This document shows, in pieces, positions 45,801 to 53,437 of a DNA stretch of 64,000 bases. Origin of the DNA: JAXLSZ01 sp046330315 (lineage in GTDB: Bacteria > Actinomycetota > Thermoleophilia > Solirubrobacterales > 70-9); the NCBI GenBank assembly GCA_046330315.1, contig JAXLSZ010000004.1:372001-436000 (forward strand). The letters run 5' to 3'. The notes beneath the pieces are model-generated. The model was not told where the DNA came from. It saw only the letters and a list, made by a program, of their open reading frames with translations, and searched no databases. The translations under genes and the position numbers were made by a program. How positions within the stretch are numbered: position 1 is the stretch's first letter; every line of letters starts with the position of its first letter.

Positions 45801-46026
45801 GCCCTCAGCCGCGGAGCGCGAGCCCTCCGGGACCGGGCAGGCCGAGCCGTCCCCAGCCCCGGAGCGCCAGCCCTCCGGGACCGCGGACGGGTCCGGCGGG
45901 GAGGACGAGGACCGCATCGAGGCCGAGACCGTCCTCGGGTCGGCCGCCGAGCGCGCCGCTCGTCGAGAGCGCAACGCGAAGCGCCGCGCGGCCCGGGCCA
46001 AGCGACGCCACGGGAGGCACCGCTGA
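42877..46026 (+). CDS. secDF: Protein translocase subunit SecDF (SecD-SecF fusion)
   Basis: The 1049-aa RND-type protein uses the proton gradient to pull exported proteins through SecYEG. The SecD half comprises TM1 (about 7-27), GLDLKGGVELIY, the large P1 domain (about 40-400) and five helices including ADSNIVIFERIKEE (about 485-500). The SecF half begins near FRWHFDFMGASRWFF (about 590) and has NFGIDFESGTRITV, ALFHDVLITAGIYS and YDTIIVFDRIRENL. A low-complexity tail of about 170 residues (Glu/Ala/Pro-rich, repeated, ending in an Arg/Lys cluster) follows. Fusion is known in some bacteria, but most actinobacteria have separate genes. Confidence 0.95.
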   Translation: MSRGRRHLFVLLFVLGLVAVSALVIATRPTKLGLDLKGGVELIYQGKPSGQVKEVTGSDINRSIEIIRRRIDKLGVSEPEVSRLGTTEISVSLPDVKNAQRAIDQVGTTAQLYFYDWEPNLIGPEKVIGGRPGLNPPPAALKASRQRWREAGRNPSSPLAQQLVLSGAYPTAYDATQLAAKQEPVPDCTNCSASTPRYYLFGRAAPHRLIAGPETSVNDLYVSPTGQKRPRSGLVVKVPVGTIVVAESPSDSSGTTVPPDQFPPGWYALRDRPALSGTDITNPEQNYDPTTNAPNVTFGFTDKGRTAFQDVTRTISQRGANSAAAAGAIGSITPDQAAALSGHFAVVLDNVVVTRPIINFQENPDGIDGRQGAQISGGFQSVGEAQDLATTLQIGALPINLKLISQTQVSATLGQQALDEGIKAGLVGVVLVVIFLIAFYRFLGLIASIALGAYGVIFFALIKLIPITLTLPGIAGLVLTIGVAADSNIVIFERIKEEVRAGRSMPSAIAAGYRRGIATIIDANVVTLLTAFILFVLATAGVKGFAFTLGIGTIVSLLTAVVFTQALLGTMSRSRFLRSPSMLGAAKQRFRWHFDFMGASRWFFSISGCILLIGSLSLATKQLNFGIDFESGTRITVALVKPTDEGAVRSTLSSAGIDGEEIQKVSDPVLGNNVFQIQTRQLQPGRVKDARRALGTEFGVAADGFDSTSVGPTFGQQVASSALKALILSLLVICAYVAFRFQPKFAIPVLIALFHDVLITAGIYSLTGREVTTGTVAAFLTILGYSLYDTIIVFDRIRENLPRMPRAAFSQIVNRSMSEVLTRSLATSFSTLIGVASLLVFGGVILKDFAFAMLVGIASGTYSSIFIASPVLTAWKEREPAFRRRRARIERADGAVPPYAEEAAVARIGEEEPGEGAAPEEDLEAVPAGSEAAVAVAEVPSAPTGAKVPEGAEEEVAPEAGQAEPSPAPERQPEPPSAAEREPSGTGQAEPSPAPERQPSGTADGSGGEDEDRIEAETVLGSAAERAARRERNAKRRAARAKRRHGRHR
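45755..45872 (+). repeat. Perfect 40-bp direct repeat in the secDF tail
   Basis: Bases 45755-45794 and 45833-45872 are identical over 40 bases (period 78). They encode GQAEPSPAPERQP twice in the cytoplasmic tail of SecDF. A degenerate half-unit lies between. The repeat is in frame, so copy-number change would preserve the gene. Confidence 0.85.
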
Positions 46027-46301
46027 TGGCCCTGCTCGTCTGGTTCACGATGGGGATCGCGCTCTGGCACTTCACCGTCTTCCTCCCCGACCACTTCTGG
46101 CAGGGGATCATCGGCGCCTTCCTCGGCTCCGTGGCCGGGGCGATCGTGTTCGGCGCGATCGTCCACGCGGCCACCGGCAAGAGCCTCGGGGACACCGACA
46201 TCGCGACGGCCCTGGTGGCCGTGCCCGGGGCCGTGATCGGCCTGGGGGTCGTCTACCTGATCGGGCTCCGCACGGAGCGCTCCGGAGCCGCCGGGCCCTA
46301 G
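46026..46301 (+). CDS. Small membrane protein coupled to secDF
   Basis: The 91-aa protein has three hydrophobic segments (LVWFTMGIALWHFTVFL, IIGAFLGSVAGAIVFGAIVHA, IATALVAVPGAVIGLGVVYLIG). The pattern resembles small transglycosylase-associated/GlsB-like membrane proteins, but the match is not firm. The ATG shares one base with the secDF stop (TGATG), so it is translationally coupled and probably made in step with SecDF. Confidence 0.7.
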   Translation: MALLVWFTMGIALWHFTVFLPDHFWQGIIGAFLGSVAGAIVFGAIVHAATGKSLGDTDIATALVAVPGAVIGLGVVYLIGLRTERSGAAGP

Positions 46302-46302
46302 G

Positions 46303-46405
46303 GCCGGCCACCTCCGCCGGCCCCCCGAAGCCGGCCACCTCCGCCGGCCCCCCGAAGCCGGCCACCTCCGCCGGCCCCCCGGAGCCGGCCACCTCCGCCG
46401 CCATT
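46303..46405. repeat. 27-bp tandem repeat (about 3.8 copies)
   Basis: Three full 27-base units GCCGGCCACCTCCGCCGGCCCCCCGAA (46303-46329, 46330-46356, 46357-46383; the third has one change) and a partial fourth begin two bases after the preceding stop. Each unit can fold (GCCGG/CCGGC). The rest of the roughly 300-base gap to recJ holds no gene I can support, only an AT-richer patch near 46440 and a TAGCCT hexamer at 46593. Confidence 0.85.
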
Positions 46406-46592
46406 CCAGGCAGGCGTGTGAAGTTCCGGTGTCCAGGGCAGAAAAAGTCCACACACATCGACCAGGAGGGCGGAGCCGGGGCTGCCCCGGCGGCCCGGAC
46501 CACTCCCCCGGCGGGCGCGATTTGGCCTCAAGGGTCCGATTTGGCCCCAATTTCGGGGCGGCCGGGGAGAGGAAGGCGTCGGGGGCGCTTCC

Positions 46593-46598
46593 TAGCCT
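46593..46598 (+). promoter_or_regulatory. TAGCCT -10 element, probable leaderless recJ start
   Basis: TAGCCT ends 6 bases before the recJ GTG (46605); no Shine-Dalgarno sequence is present. Confidence 0.4.
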
Positions 46599-46604
46599 CA
46601 ACGC

Positions 46605-49268
46605 GTGCCCAAGCCTCTGAAGGCCTACGAGGTCGAGCCATACTCCTACGCCGAAGCGCGTGCCCTCAGCGAGGACCTGGGGCTCAGCGAGCCGGTGGCG
46701 ATCACCCTCGTGCGGCGGGGCTACCGGACCGCCGAGGCGGCCCGCAGCTTCCTGCGCGCCGACGAGACCCACGAGCCGCACCGGTTCGCGGCGATGGAGG
46801 AGGTCACCGCTCGCCTGCTGGAGGCGGTCGGCGAGGGCCGGCGGATCACCGTGCACGGGGACTTCGACACCGACGGGGTCTGCGCGACGGCGATCTGCGT
46901 GGCGGCGCTGCGCGACCTGGGGGCGAGCTGCGACTGGCTGATCCCCGACCGGCTCTCCGAGGGCTACGGGCTCAGCGGGTCCTCGATCGAGCGCCTCGCG
47001 GACCGGGGGACGGAGCTGGTTCTCACCGTGGACTGCGCGATCACCGCCACCGAGGAGGTGAGGCGGGCCCGGGAGCTGGGAATCGAGGCGATCGTCACCG
47101 ACCACCACGCTCCGGGCGAGGAGCTGCCCGATTGCCCGGTCCTCCACCCGGCGCTCGGGGGCTACCCGTTCGCAGAGCTGTGCGGGACCGCGGTGGCATG
47201 GAAGCTCACCCAGGCGCTTCGCGAAGCCGCTGGGCAGGGCCCGGATCCGGCCGAGAGCGACCTCGACCTCGTCGCGCTGGCCACGGTCGCCGACGTGGTG
47301 CCGCTGGTTGGCGAGAACCGCGCCCTGGTCCGGCGCGGTCTCGAGGTGGCGCGCCGCGCTCGACGCCCCGGGTTACGGGCGCTGATGGCCTCGGCCGGGT
47401 GCGAGCCCACCCGGCTCGACGAGTCCGACCTCGCCTTTCGCCTCGCCCCGAGGATCAACGCCGCCGGCCGCCTCTACCGGGCGGACGCCGGCGTCGAGCT
47501 ATTCCTCACCGCCGAGGGGGAGCGCGCGGCGGCGATCGCCTCCGAGCTCGAGCAGGCCAATCGCGAGCGGCGCGAGACCGAGCGCGAGGTGGAGGCGGCG
47601 GCGCTCGCCGCGCTGCGCAGGCTGCCGGGTAGCGGGGAGGAGGACGCGGCTGTGGTGGTGGGGGGCCGGGGTTGGCACCCGGGGGTGATCGGGATCGTCG
47701 CCTCGCGGCTGGTCGAGCGCACCGGCCGTCCGGCGATCGTGATCTCCCTGGACGAAGAGGGGTCCGGACGGGGGTCGGGGCGGAGCGTCCCGGGCTTCGA
47801 CCTGCTGGCGGGGCTGCGCGCCTGCTCGCGGTGGCTGGGCGCGTTCGGAGGGCACGCCGCCGCGGCCGGCCTGGAGCTGCACGAGAGCGACCTCGACTCG
47901 TTCCGGGCGGCGTTCTCGGAGCGGGCCCGGGAGCAGCTCGGCGGGGGCCCCCCGGCGCGAACCGAGCGCATCGACGCGGTGGTCGGGGGCGACCGGATCG
48001 GCCTGGCGCTGGCCGAGGAGCTGGAGAGGCTCGGCCCGTTCGGCGCGGGGAACCCGGCCGTCAACCTCCTGGTGCCCTCGGCCAGGGTCAGCGACGTCCG
48101 GGAGATGGGGGAGGGCAGGCACTCGCGCTTCAGCCTGCTCAGCGGTTCGCACCGGGCGCTGGCCGTGGCCTTCGGCCGCTCCTCGATCTCGGTCGCCCCC
48201 GACGAGCAGATAGACGCCTCGGTGCACCTCGAGGTCAACCAGTGGAACGGCTCGGTCGAGCCGCGGCTGGTGCTGCGGGAGCTCTATCCGCTGAGCGGTG
48301 CCAAAGGCGGGGAGGAGGGGCCGGATCACGGCTGCGCCGGCCCGCCGGTCGGTGAGTGGTGGCGCCGCTTCGACGCCGCGATGGAGGCGCCCGCCGGCTC
48401 CGTCCCCTCGGACGAGATGCCCGCCGGCTCCGTCCCCTCGGACGAGATGCCCGCCGGCCCCGCCCCCTCGGACGAGATGCCCGCCGGCCCCGCCCCCTCC
48501 CGCGCGGTCGCCGGCCGCGGGGCGGGCGGTCCCTCGCGGAAGGCGGTCAACCGCAAGGGCGGCTCACCGGCCTCCGTCGTCGCGGAGCTCGTTTCCAGCG
48601 GCGCCGGGGTCCTGGTCCTCAGCGCCGATGCCTCCAGGCGGGCGGGACTGGCAGGCGGTGCCGCGGGGCTGGCACGGTTCGCTGCCGCCGGGCCGCAGCT
48701 GGCCTGCGGGCGCTGTGCCCTCGAGCGGATCGAGGCGGTCGCCGCCGGGCCGGGAGAGGGCCTGGCGCTGAGCGACTACGCCGCGCTGGCGCTGGTTCCC
48801 GGGATGGCGGCGGCGTACGAGCACGTCGTCCTGGTCGACCCGCCCCCCGGCCCGGCTTCGATGCGCGCGGCCGGGGAATGCCTGGACGGCTCGGGATTCC
48901 TGCACGCCGTCTGGGGAGAGGCCGAGGTGCGCTTCGCGCTGGCCGTCCTCGACGAACAGCTCGGCCTCAGAGAGCCGCTGCGGGCCCTCTTCCGTGACCT
49001 TCGCGACGGGGCCCCCGCGGGCGAGGAGGAGCTGATCGCACGCCTTCGCGGATCCGGCCCGCACCCGCGCAGCCCCGAGCTGGCCGGCCGATGCGCGCGG
49101 GTGCTCGCCGAGCTGGGGCTGGTGCGGATCGGGCGCGAGGCGGGCCGGCGGCGCCTCGGGGCCCTATCCTCGGAGGGCACCGAACTGGAGCGCTCGGCGG
49201 CCTTCAGGGCCTGCCAGGCGCGCCACGCGGAGGTCAAGCGATACCTGGAGAGCCTGAGACAACCGTAG
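46605..49268 (+). CDS. recJ: Single-stranded-DNA exonuclease RecJ with extended C-terminus
   Basis: RecJ (887 aa) degrades 5' ssDNA ends in recombination and mismatch repair. The DHH core is intact: VHGDFDTDG (Asp86, Asp88, Asp90; usually DYDADG), VDCAITA, and TDHHAPGE (166-168). DHHA1 follows with GGRGWHPGVIGIVASRLVER and GSGRSVPGFDL, GAFGGHAAAAGL, then an OB-fold (about 455-565). After it comes a tandem 10-residue repeat (PAGSVPSDEM and variants, about 596-632) and a 250-residue C-terminal domain rich in Ala/Leu resembling the RecJ_C-type extension of long RecJs. GTG start. It ends 20 bases before relA's start. Confidence 0.92.
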   Translation: MPKPLKAYEVEPYSYAEARALSEDLGLSEPVAITLVRRGYRTAEAARSFLRADETHEPHRFAAMEEVTARLLEAVGEGRRITVHGDFDTDGVCATAICVAALRDLGASCDWLIPDRLSEGYGLSGSSIERLADRGTELVLTVDCAITATEEVRRARELGIEAIVTDHHAPGEELPDCPVLHPALGGYPFAELCGTAVAWKLTQALREAAGQGPDPAESDLDLVALATVADVVPLVGENRALVRRGLEVARRARRPGLRALMASAGCEPTRLDESDLAFRLAPRINAAGRLYRADAGVELFLTAEGERAAAIASELEQANRERRETEREVEAAALAALRRLPGSGEEDAAVVVGGRGWHPGVIGIVASRLVERTGRPAIVISLDEEGSGRGSGRSVPGFDLLAGLRACSRWLGAFGGHAAAAGLELHESDLDSFRAAFSERAREQLGGGPPARTERIDAVVGGDRIGLALAEELERLGPFGAGNPAVNLLVPSARVSDVREMGEGRHSRFSLLSGSHRALAVAFGRSSISVAPDEQIDASVHLEVNQWNGSVEPRLVLRELYPLSGAKGGEEGPDHGCAGPPVGEWWRRFDAAMEAPAGSVPSDEMPAGSVPSDEMPAGPAPSDEMPAGPAPSRAVAGRGAGGPSRKAVNRKGGSPASVVAELVSSGAGVLVLSADASRRAGLAGGAAGLARFAAAGPQLACGRCALERIEAVAAGPGEGLALSDYAALALVPGMAAAYEHVVLVDPPPGPASMRAAGECLDGSGFLHAVWGEAEVRFALAVLDEQLGLREPLRALFRDLRDGAPAGEEELIARLRGSGPHPRSPELAGRCARVLAELGLVRIGREAGRRRLGALSSEGTELERSAAFRACQARHAEVKRYLESLRQP
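48390..48500 (+). repeat. 30-bp in-frame tandem repeat inside recJ
   Basis: Three full 30-base units and a partial fourth encode PAGSVPSDEM, PAGSVPSDEM, PAGPAPSDEM and PAGPAPS. The region forms a flexible Pro/Ser/acidic linker between the exonuclease core and the C-terminal extension. Confidence 0.88.
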
Positions 49269-49288
49269 GCAGCCGCGGCCACCTCAAG

Positions 49289-51559
49289 GTGGGCGTGCTC
49301 GAGGGCGCCCACGGGAAGCCCCCCCGCGATGAGCTGACCAGGAGCCTCGGCGAGGACGAGCGCGCCATGCTCGGCGACCTCCTCGCCCTGGTCGAGGAGT
49401 TCGACTCCTCCGCCAACGGCTCCTCGGCGCAGGCCGCGGTGGACCGGGACGCGGTGGAGCGCGCCTTCGTGTTCGCCTGCGAGCGGCACGCCGACCAGCG
49501 GCGCCGCTCCGGCCACGAGTTCATCACCCACCCGGTCGGTGTGGCCCGGATCTGCGCCGGCATGCGGCTCGACACGGCGACCCTCTGCGCGGCGCTGCTG
49601 CACGACACCGTCGAGGACACCGGCACCAGCCTCGAGGAGATCGAGACAGGGTTCGGCCCGGGAGTCGCCCGGCTCGTGGACGGCGTCACCAAACTGACCG
49701 GGATCACCTTCGAGAGCCGCGACGAGCGTCAGGCCGAGAACTACCGAAAGATGATGGTGGCGATGGCCACCGACGTCAGGGTGATCCTGATCAAGCTGGC
49801 CGACCGCCTGCACAACATGCGCACGCTGCGGGCGCTGCCCAAGCAGAAGCAGATCGCCAAGTCCCGCGAGACGCTGGAGATCTACGCTCCGCTCGCCCAC
49901 CGGCTGGGGATCCACGCCATCAAGTGGGAGCTCGAGGACCTCGCCTTCTCGACGCTGCACCCCCGCAAGTACGACGAGATCAAGCAGCTCGTCGCTCAGC
50001 AGCGGACCGAGCGGGAGGCCTACGTGACCGAGGCGGGCGAGTTTCTCTCGGGAGAGCTGGAGCAGGTCGGCATCGAGGCCGAGATCTCGGGGCGCGCCAA
50101 GCACTTCTACTCGATCTACACCAAGATGACCAAGAAGGGCAGGGAGTTCAACGAGATCCTCGACCTGACCGCGATGAGGGTGATCGTCGGCTCGGTCAAG
50201 GACTGCTACGGGGCGATCGGCGTGATCCACTCGCTGTGGAAGCCCCTGCCGGGCCGCTTCAAGGACTTCATCGCGATGCCCAAGGCCAACATGTACCAGG
50301 CGCTGCACACGACGGTGATCGGCCCCGAGGGCAAGCCGCTGGAGATCCAGATACGGACCGCCGAGATGCACCAGCTCGCGGAGTTCGGGATCGCCGCCCA
50401 CGTCGTCTACAAGGAGGGCGGCAAGGGCGATCCGCAGAAGGAGAAGATGACCTGGCTGCGCCAGCTGGTCGAGGCCGAGGGCGACCAGGACCCCACCGAG
50501 TTCCTCGAGTCGCTGAAGGTGGACCTGTTCGAGGACGAGGTCTTCGTCTTCACCCCGAGGGGGGAGGTCAAGAACCTCTCGGCGGGCTCCACCCCGCTGG
50601 ACTTCGCCTACGCGGTCCACACCGACGTCGGCCACCGCTGCGTCGGCGCCAAGGTCAACGGCAAGATCGTCCCGCTCCACTACCAGCTCAAGTCCGGGGA
50701 CATCGTCGAGGTGCTGACCTCGAAGCGGGAGCGCGGCCCCTCGCGCGACTGGCTGAAGCTGGTCCGCACCAGCCGTGCCCGCAACAAGATCCGGGCCTGG
50801 TTCAAGGAGGAGCGGCGCGAGGATGCCGAGCGGCGCGGCCGGGAGGTGCTCGAGCAGGCGCTGCGAAAGCGCAACCTGCCGATGCAGAAGCTGGCGATGT
50901 CGCCGCTGCTGGCCGACGTGATGCGCGAGATGGGCTTCCGGCGCGCCAACGACTTCTACATCGCGCTCGGCCAGGGCAAGATCGCCGCCAAGACGGTCGC
51001 CAACAAGCTGATGCAGCGGCTGAAGGCGGGGGAGGCGGTCGAGAACAGCAAGCCGCTGGGGGTGGCGCGGGGGCGCGAGGACGCGGCGCGCCGCACCAAG
51101 GAGGCATCCAACTACGGGATCCAGGTGAAGGGCGTCGAGAACGTGGCGGTTCGGCTCGCCAAGTGCTGCAGCCCCGTCCCCGGCGACAAGATCCTCGGCT
51201 ACGTCTCGCTGGGCCGGGGGATCACCATCCACCGCGAGGACTGCAAGAACGTCGGCGCCCTGAGCCGCGCCCCGGACCGGATCGTCGACGTTTCCTGGGA
51301 GGGGGACAACGAGGCCTCCTACCGGGTGGTGCTCCAGGTGGACGCCTGGGATCGCACCCGGCTGCTGGAGGATCTCTCGCGGACCTTCGCGGAGGCCGGG
51401 ATCAACATCCTCGAGGCAAGCTGCATCACCAAGCACCCGATGGTCAAGAACCGCTTCACCGTCGAGGTCGGCGACACCCAGCAGCTCAAGCAGTGCATCT
51501 CGCGCATCCGCAACGTGGAGTCGGTCTTCGACGCCTACCGCGTCACCCCCGCCGGCTGA
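49289..51559 (+). CDS. relA: Bifunctional (p)ppGpp synthetase/hydrolase (Rel)
   Basis: This 756-aa long RSH protein makes and degrades (p)ppGpp in the stringent response. The HD hydrolase is intact (HEFITHPVGVA, His105-Asp106 in LLHDTVEDT). The synthetase domain has GRAKHFYSIYTKM (RxKH, as in bifunctional enzymes), DLTAMRVIV, RFKDFIAMPKANMYQALHTTVIGP. The regulatory half has TGS (VFTPRGEVKNLSAGSTPLDFAYAVHT), the CCSPVPGD zinc region and a C-terminal ACT domain. The start is set at GTG 49289; GTG 49295 or ATG 49367 are alternatives. No apt gene lies between recJ and relA. Confidence 0.95.
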   Translation: MGVLEGAHGKPPRDELTRSLGEDERAMLGDLLALVEEFDSSANGSSAQAAVDRDAVERAFVFACERHADQRRRSGHEFITHPVGVARICAGMRLDTATLCAALLHDTVEDTGTSLEEIETGFGPGVARLVDGVTKLTGITFESRDERQAENYRKMMVAMATDVRVILIKLADRLHNMRTLRALPKQKQIAKSRETLEIYAPLAHRLGIHAIKWELEDLAFSTLHPRKYDEIKQLVAQQRTEREAYVTEAGEFLSGELEQVGIEAEISGRAKHFYSIYTKMTKKGREFNEILDLTAMRVIVGSVKDCYGAIGVIHSLWKPLPGRFKDFIAMPKANMYQALHTTVIGPEGKPLEIQIRTAEMHQLAEFGIAAHVVYKEGGKGDPQKEKMTWLRQLVEAEGDQDPTEFLESLKVDLFEDEVFVFTPRGEVKNLSAGSTPLDFAYAVHTDVGHRCVGAKVNGKIVPLHYQLKSGDIVEVLTSKRERGPSRDWLKLVRTSRARNKIRAWFKEERREDAERRGREVLEQALRKRNLPMQKLAMSPLLADVMREMGFRRANDFYIALGQGKIAAKTVANKLMQRLKAGEAVENSKPLGVARGREDAARRTKEASNYGIQVKGVENVAVRLAKCCSPVPGDKILGYVSLGRGITIHREDCKNVGALSRAPDRIVDVSWEGDNEASYRVVLQVDAWDRTRLLEDLSRTFAEAGINILEASCITKHPMVKNRFTVEVGDTQQLKQCISRIRNVESVFDAYRVTPAG

Positions 51560-51579
51560 CCGGCACCCCCTCGCCGAGT

Positions 51580-51614
51580 TTCAACTTTCGGCTGACATAC
51601 AGCCGGAAGTTGAA
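51580..51614. terminator. 15-bp hairpin after relA
   Basis: TTCAACTTTCGGCTG (51580-51594) pairs with CAGCCGGAAGTTGAA (51600-51614) with one G-T pair and an ACATA loop. It lies 20 bases past the relA stop and is notably AT-richer than its surroundings. It is probably a transcription end or mRNA-stabilising structure; no long T-run follows. Confidence 0.6.
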
Positions 51615-51647
51615 GTTCGGCGGCGGTGTGAGGCGGCGGTGCGGGCA

Positions 51648-51653
51648 TAGACT
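51648..51653 (+). promoter_or_regulatory. TAGACT -10 element, probable leaderless start
   Basis: TAGACT ends 6 bases before the ATG of the epimerase-like gene (51660), without a Shine-Dalgarno sequence. Confidence 0.45.
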
Positions 51654-51659
51654 GACCGC

Positions 51660-52670
51660 ATGGGGCTCACCGTGGCGGTCACCGGTCCCACCGGCGAGGT
51701 CGGCAGGCCCCTGCTGGTGGCGCTGGAGCGCGAGGATGCGGTCGAGACGGTGCGGGGGATGGCCCGCCGGGCCTTCGATCCCGCCGCGCATGGCTTCTCG
51801 AAGGTGCACCACCAGCGGGGCGACGTGCTCGACCGCGAGGCGGTGGCGCGGCTGGTGGAGGGCGCCGACGTCGTCGTCCACCTCGCCTTCGCGATCTTCG
51901 GCAGCCGCGAGGAGACCCGCCGCGTCAACCTCGAGGGGACGCGCAACGTCTTCGAAGCGGCGAGAGACGCGGGCGCCTCACGCCTCGTCTACACCTCCTC
52001 GGTCGCCGCCTACGGCTTTCACACCGACAACCCCCAGCCGCTGGGCGAGGAGGTCCCGGCCCGGGGAAGCGAGGACTTCTACTACTCGGCGCAGAAGGCC
52101 GAGCTGGAGGGCATGCTGGCGCGGACGCTGGAGGGGTCCGGCACCGAGGCGCACGTCTTCCGGCCCTGCATCGTCGCTGGTCGCCATGCGATCAAGCTGG
52201 TCGAGCACGCCGTCGCCCAGGTGGGGGTCGGCTACCGGCTGCCGCTGGTCCGCGAGGCGATGCGGAGCCTGTCGATACTGCGCCCGGTCCTCCCGGAGTG
52301 GGGGGTGCGCTTCCAGCTCGTCCACCACGACGACGTGGCGAGCGCCCTCGCGGCGGCCACGGCGGGTCGGGGCAGGCCCGGCGCCTACAACCTCGCCGGC
52401 GACGGAGAGATCACGCTCGCGGATCTGGCGCGGGCGCTGGAGTGGCACTCGGTCAGGGTCCCGGCGTCGGCGGTCGGCGCCCTGGCCTCCGCCGCCGCGC
52501 GCCTTCCCCTGCGCCCGATCGAGGTCGAGTGGGTGAACGCCTTCCGGGTCCCGGTGATCGTGGACACCTCGAAAGCGCGGAGCGAGCTGGGCTGGATTCC
52601 GCTCTACGATGCCCTGGAGACCCTGCTGGAGACCGTCGAGGGGGGGCGGGCGGAGGGATTGCTGGGGTGA
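51660..52670 (+). CDS. NAD-dependent epimerase/dehydratase family protein
   Basis: This 336-aa extended SDR has the dinucleotide site VAVTGPTGEVGRPLL (TGxxGxxG, about 6-20), VVVHLAFAIFG, NLEGTRNVFEAARDAG and the active-site region YTSSVAAYG followed by YYSAQKAELE (Tyr and Lys of YxxxK-like SAQK). It may act on sugar nucleotides or other small substrates; the short C-terminal domain does not identify which. The tandem 77-base duplication begins at its stop codon. Confidence 0.87.
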   Translation: MGLTVAVTGPTGEVGRPLLVALEREDAVETVRGMARRAFDPAAHGFSKVHHQRGDVLDREAVARLVEGADVVVHLAFAIFGSREETRRVNLEGTRNVFEAARDAGASRLVYTSSVAAYGFHTDNPQPLGEEVPARGSEDFYYSAQKAELEGMLARTLEGSGTEAHVFRPCIVAGRHAIKLVEHAVAQVGVGYRLPLVREAMRSLSILRPVLPEWGVRFQLVHHDDVASALAAATAGRGRPGAYNLAGDGEITLADLARALEWHSVRVPASAVGALASAAARLPLRPIEVEWVNAFRVPVIVDTSKARSELGWIPLYDALETLLETVEGGRAEGLLG

Positions 52671-52820
52671 GCCGGCCGAGGGCTGCCCAGCCGGGGGACC
52701 TGCGCGGGGGTCGCCGGTCCGGGCGTCGGGGGAGGGTTGCCGGGTGAGCCGGCCGAGGGCTGCCCAGCCGGAGGGCCTGCGCAGGGGGCGCCGGTCCGGA
52801 CGTCGTGGGAGGGTTGCCGG
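52667..52820. repeat. 77-bp imperfect tandem duplication
   Basis: Two adjacent copies begin with GTGAGCCGGCCGAGGGCTGC at 52667 and 52744 and end near GGGAGGGTTGCCGG. They differ at a handful of positions. The first overlaps the last bases of the epimerase gene; the second ends shortly before the TACGGT hexamer (52837) of the next gene. No coding function is evident. Confidence 0.8.
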
Positions 52821-52852
52821 GCCGAGGGCCGGGTGGTACGGTCGAACCGCGG

Positions 52853-53437
52853 ATGGGTAAGCGGTTCTACGCCGGTCTCAGCGTCGGGTTGATGGTCGCG
52901 GTGGCGGTCAGCCTGGCGATTGGCAACGTCTTCGCGGCGGGCGGTTCCCGGCAGCGGGTCGTCGACTTCCCGGCACCCGCCTTCGTCCCGGTCACCAGCT
53001 CGACCAACAACAACGCCGGCAATTCGGTCTGCGGCAGCTTCGCCGCTCGGAACCCGCAGGACCCCGGCCTGCTCAACTCGGAGAACCGGGGAGACCTCAA
53101 CGCCGTGAAGGGGAGCAGCCTCACCGGGCTGAACCTCCCGCAGGGTGCCCGGATCGGCAGCCTCGCCCTCTTCGTCAACGACAACGACGGCGACTTCGAC
53201 GCGCACCTGCTGCTGGTCCGCAAGAGGCTCAAGGCGGGGCTCAGCCCGCAGTTCAACGGCTACGCGGTGATCGCCTCGGTGAAGAGCTCGGGAGCGGTGC
53301 TCAACACGATGCGCAAGTTCACCGACAGGACGGTCGCCAAGAACCCGGTCGACAACCGCAACTTCGACTACTACCTCGAGCTGGTCAACTGCGGGACCAT
53401 CGAGCCCTTCGCCGCCCAGATCGCCTTCAAGCCCTGA
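52853..53437 (+). CDS. Secreted protein of unknown function
   Basis: This 194-aa protein has an N-terminal signal peptide or anchor (about 6-31, AGLSVGLMVAVAVSLAIGNVFAAGG). The exported part is beta-rich with the acidic stretch FVNDNDGDFDAHLLLVRKRL, which might bind Ca, and two Cys (near 60 and near 182) that could pair. I do not recognise a family. The ATG at 52853 was chosen because it begins right at the signal; TACGGT ends 10 bases before. Its end overlaps the convergent HIT gene by 11 bases. Confidence 0.65.
   Translation: MGKRFYAGLSVGLMVAVAVSLAIGNVFAAGGSRQRVVDFPAPAFVPVTSSTNNNAGNSVCGSFAARNPQDPGLLNSENRGDLNAVKGSSLTGLNLPQGARIGSLALFVNDNDGDFDAHLLLVRKRLKAGLSPQFNGYAVIASVKSSGAVLNTMRKFTDRTVAKNPVDNRNFDYYLELVNCGTIEPFAAQIAFKP

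Noticed and set aside
45554..46600. Plus-strand frame encoding ATSAGPPKP repeats across the 27-bp tandem repeat
   Set aside because: It overlaps secDF and a coupled membrane gene in another frame and consists of Pro/Arg/Gly low complexity; the repeat is better seen as non-coding.
46303..48500. Tandem repeats considered as CRISPR
   Set aside because: Units are adjacent without unique spacers, and no cas gene is present.
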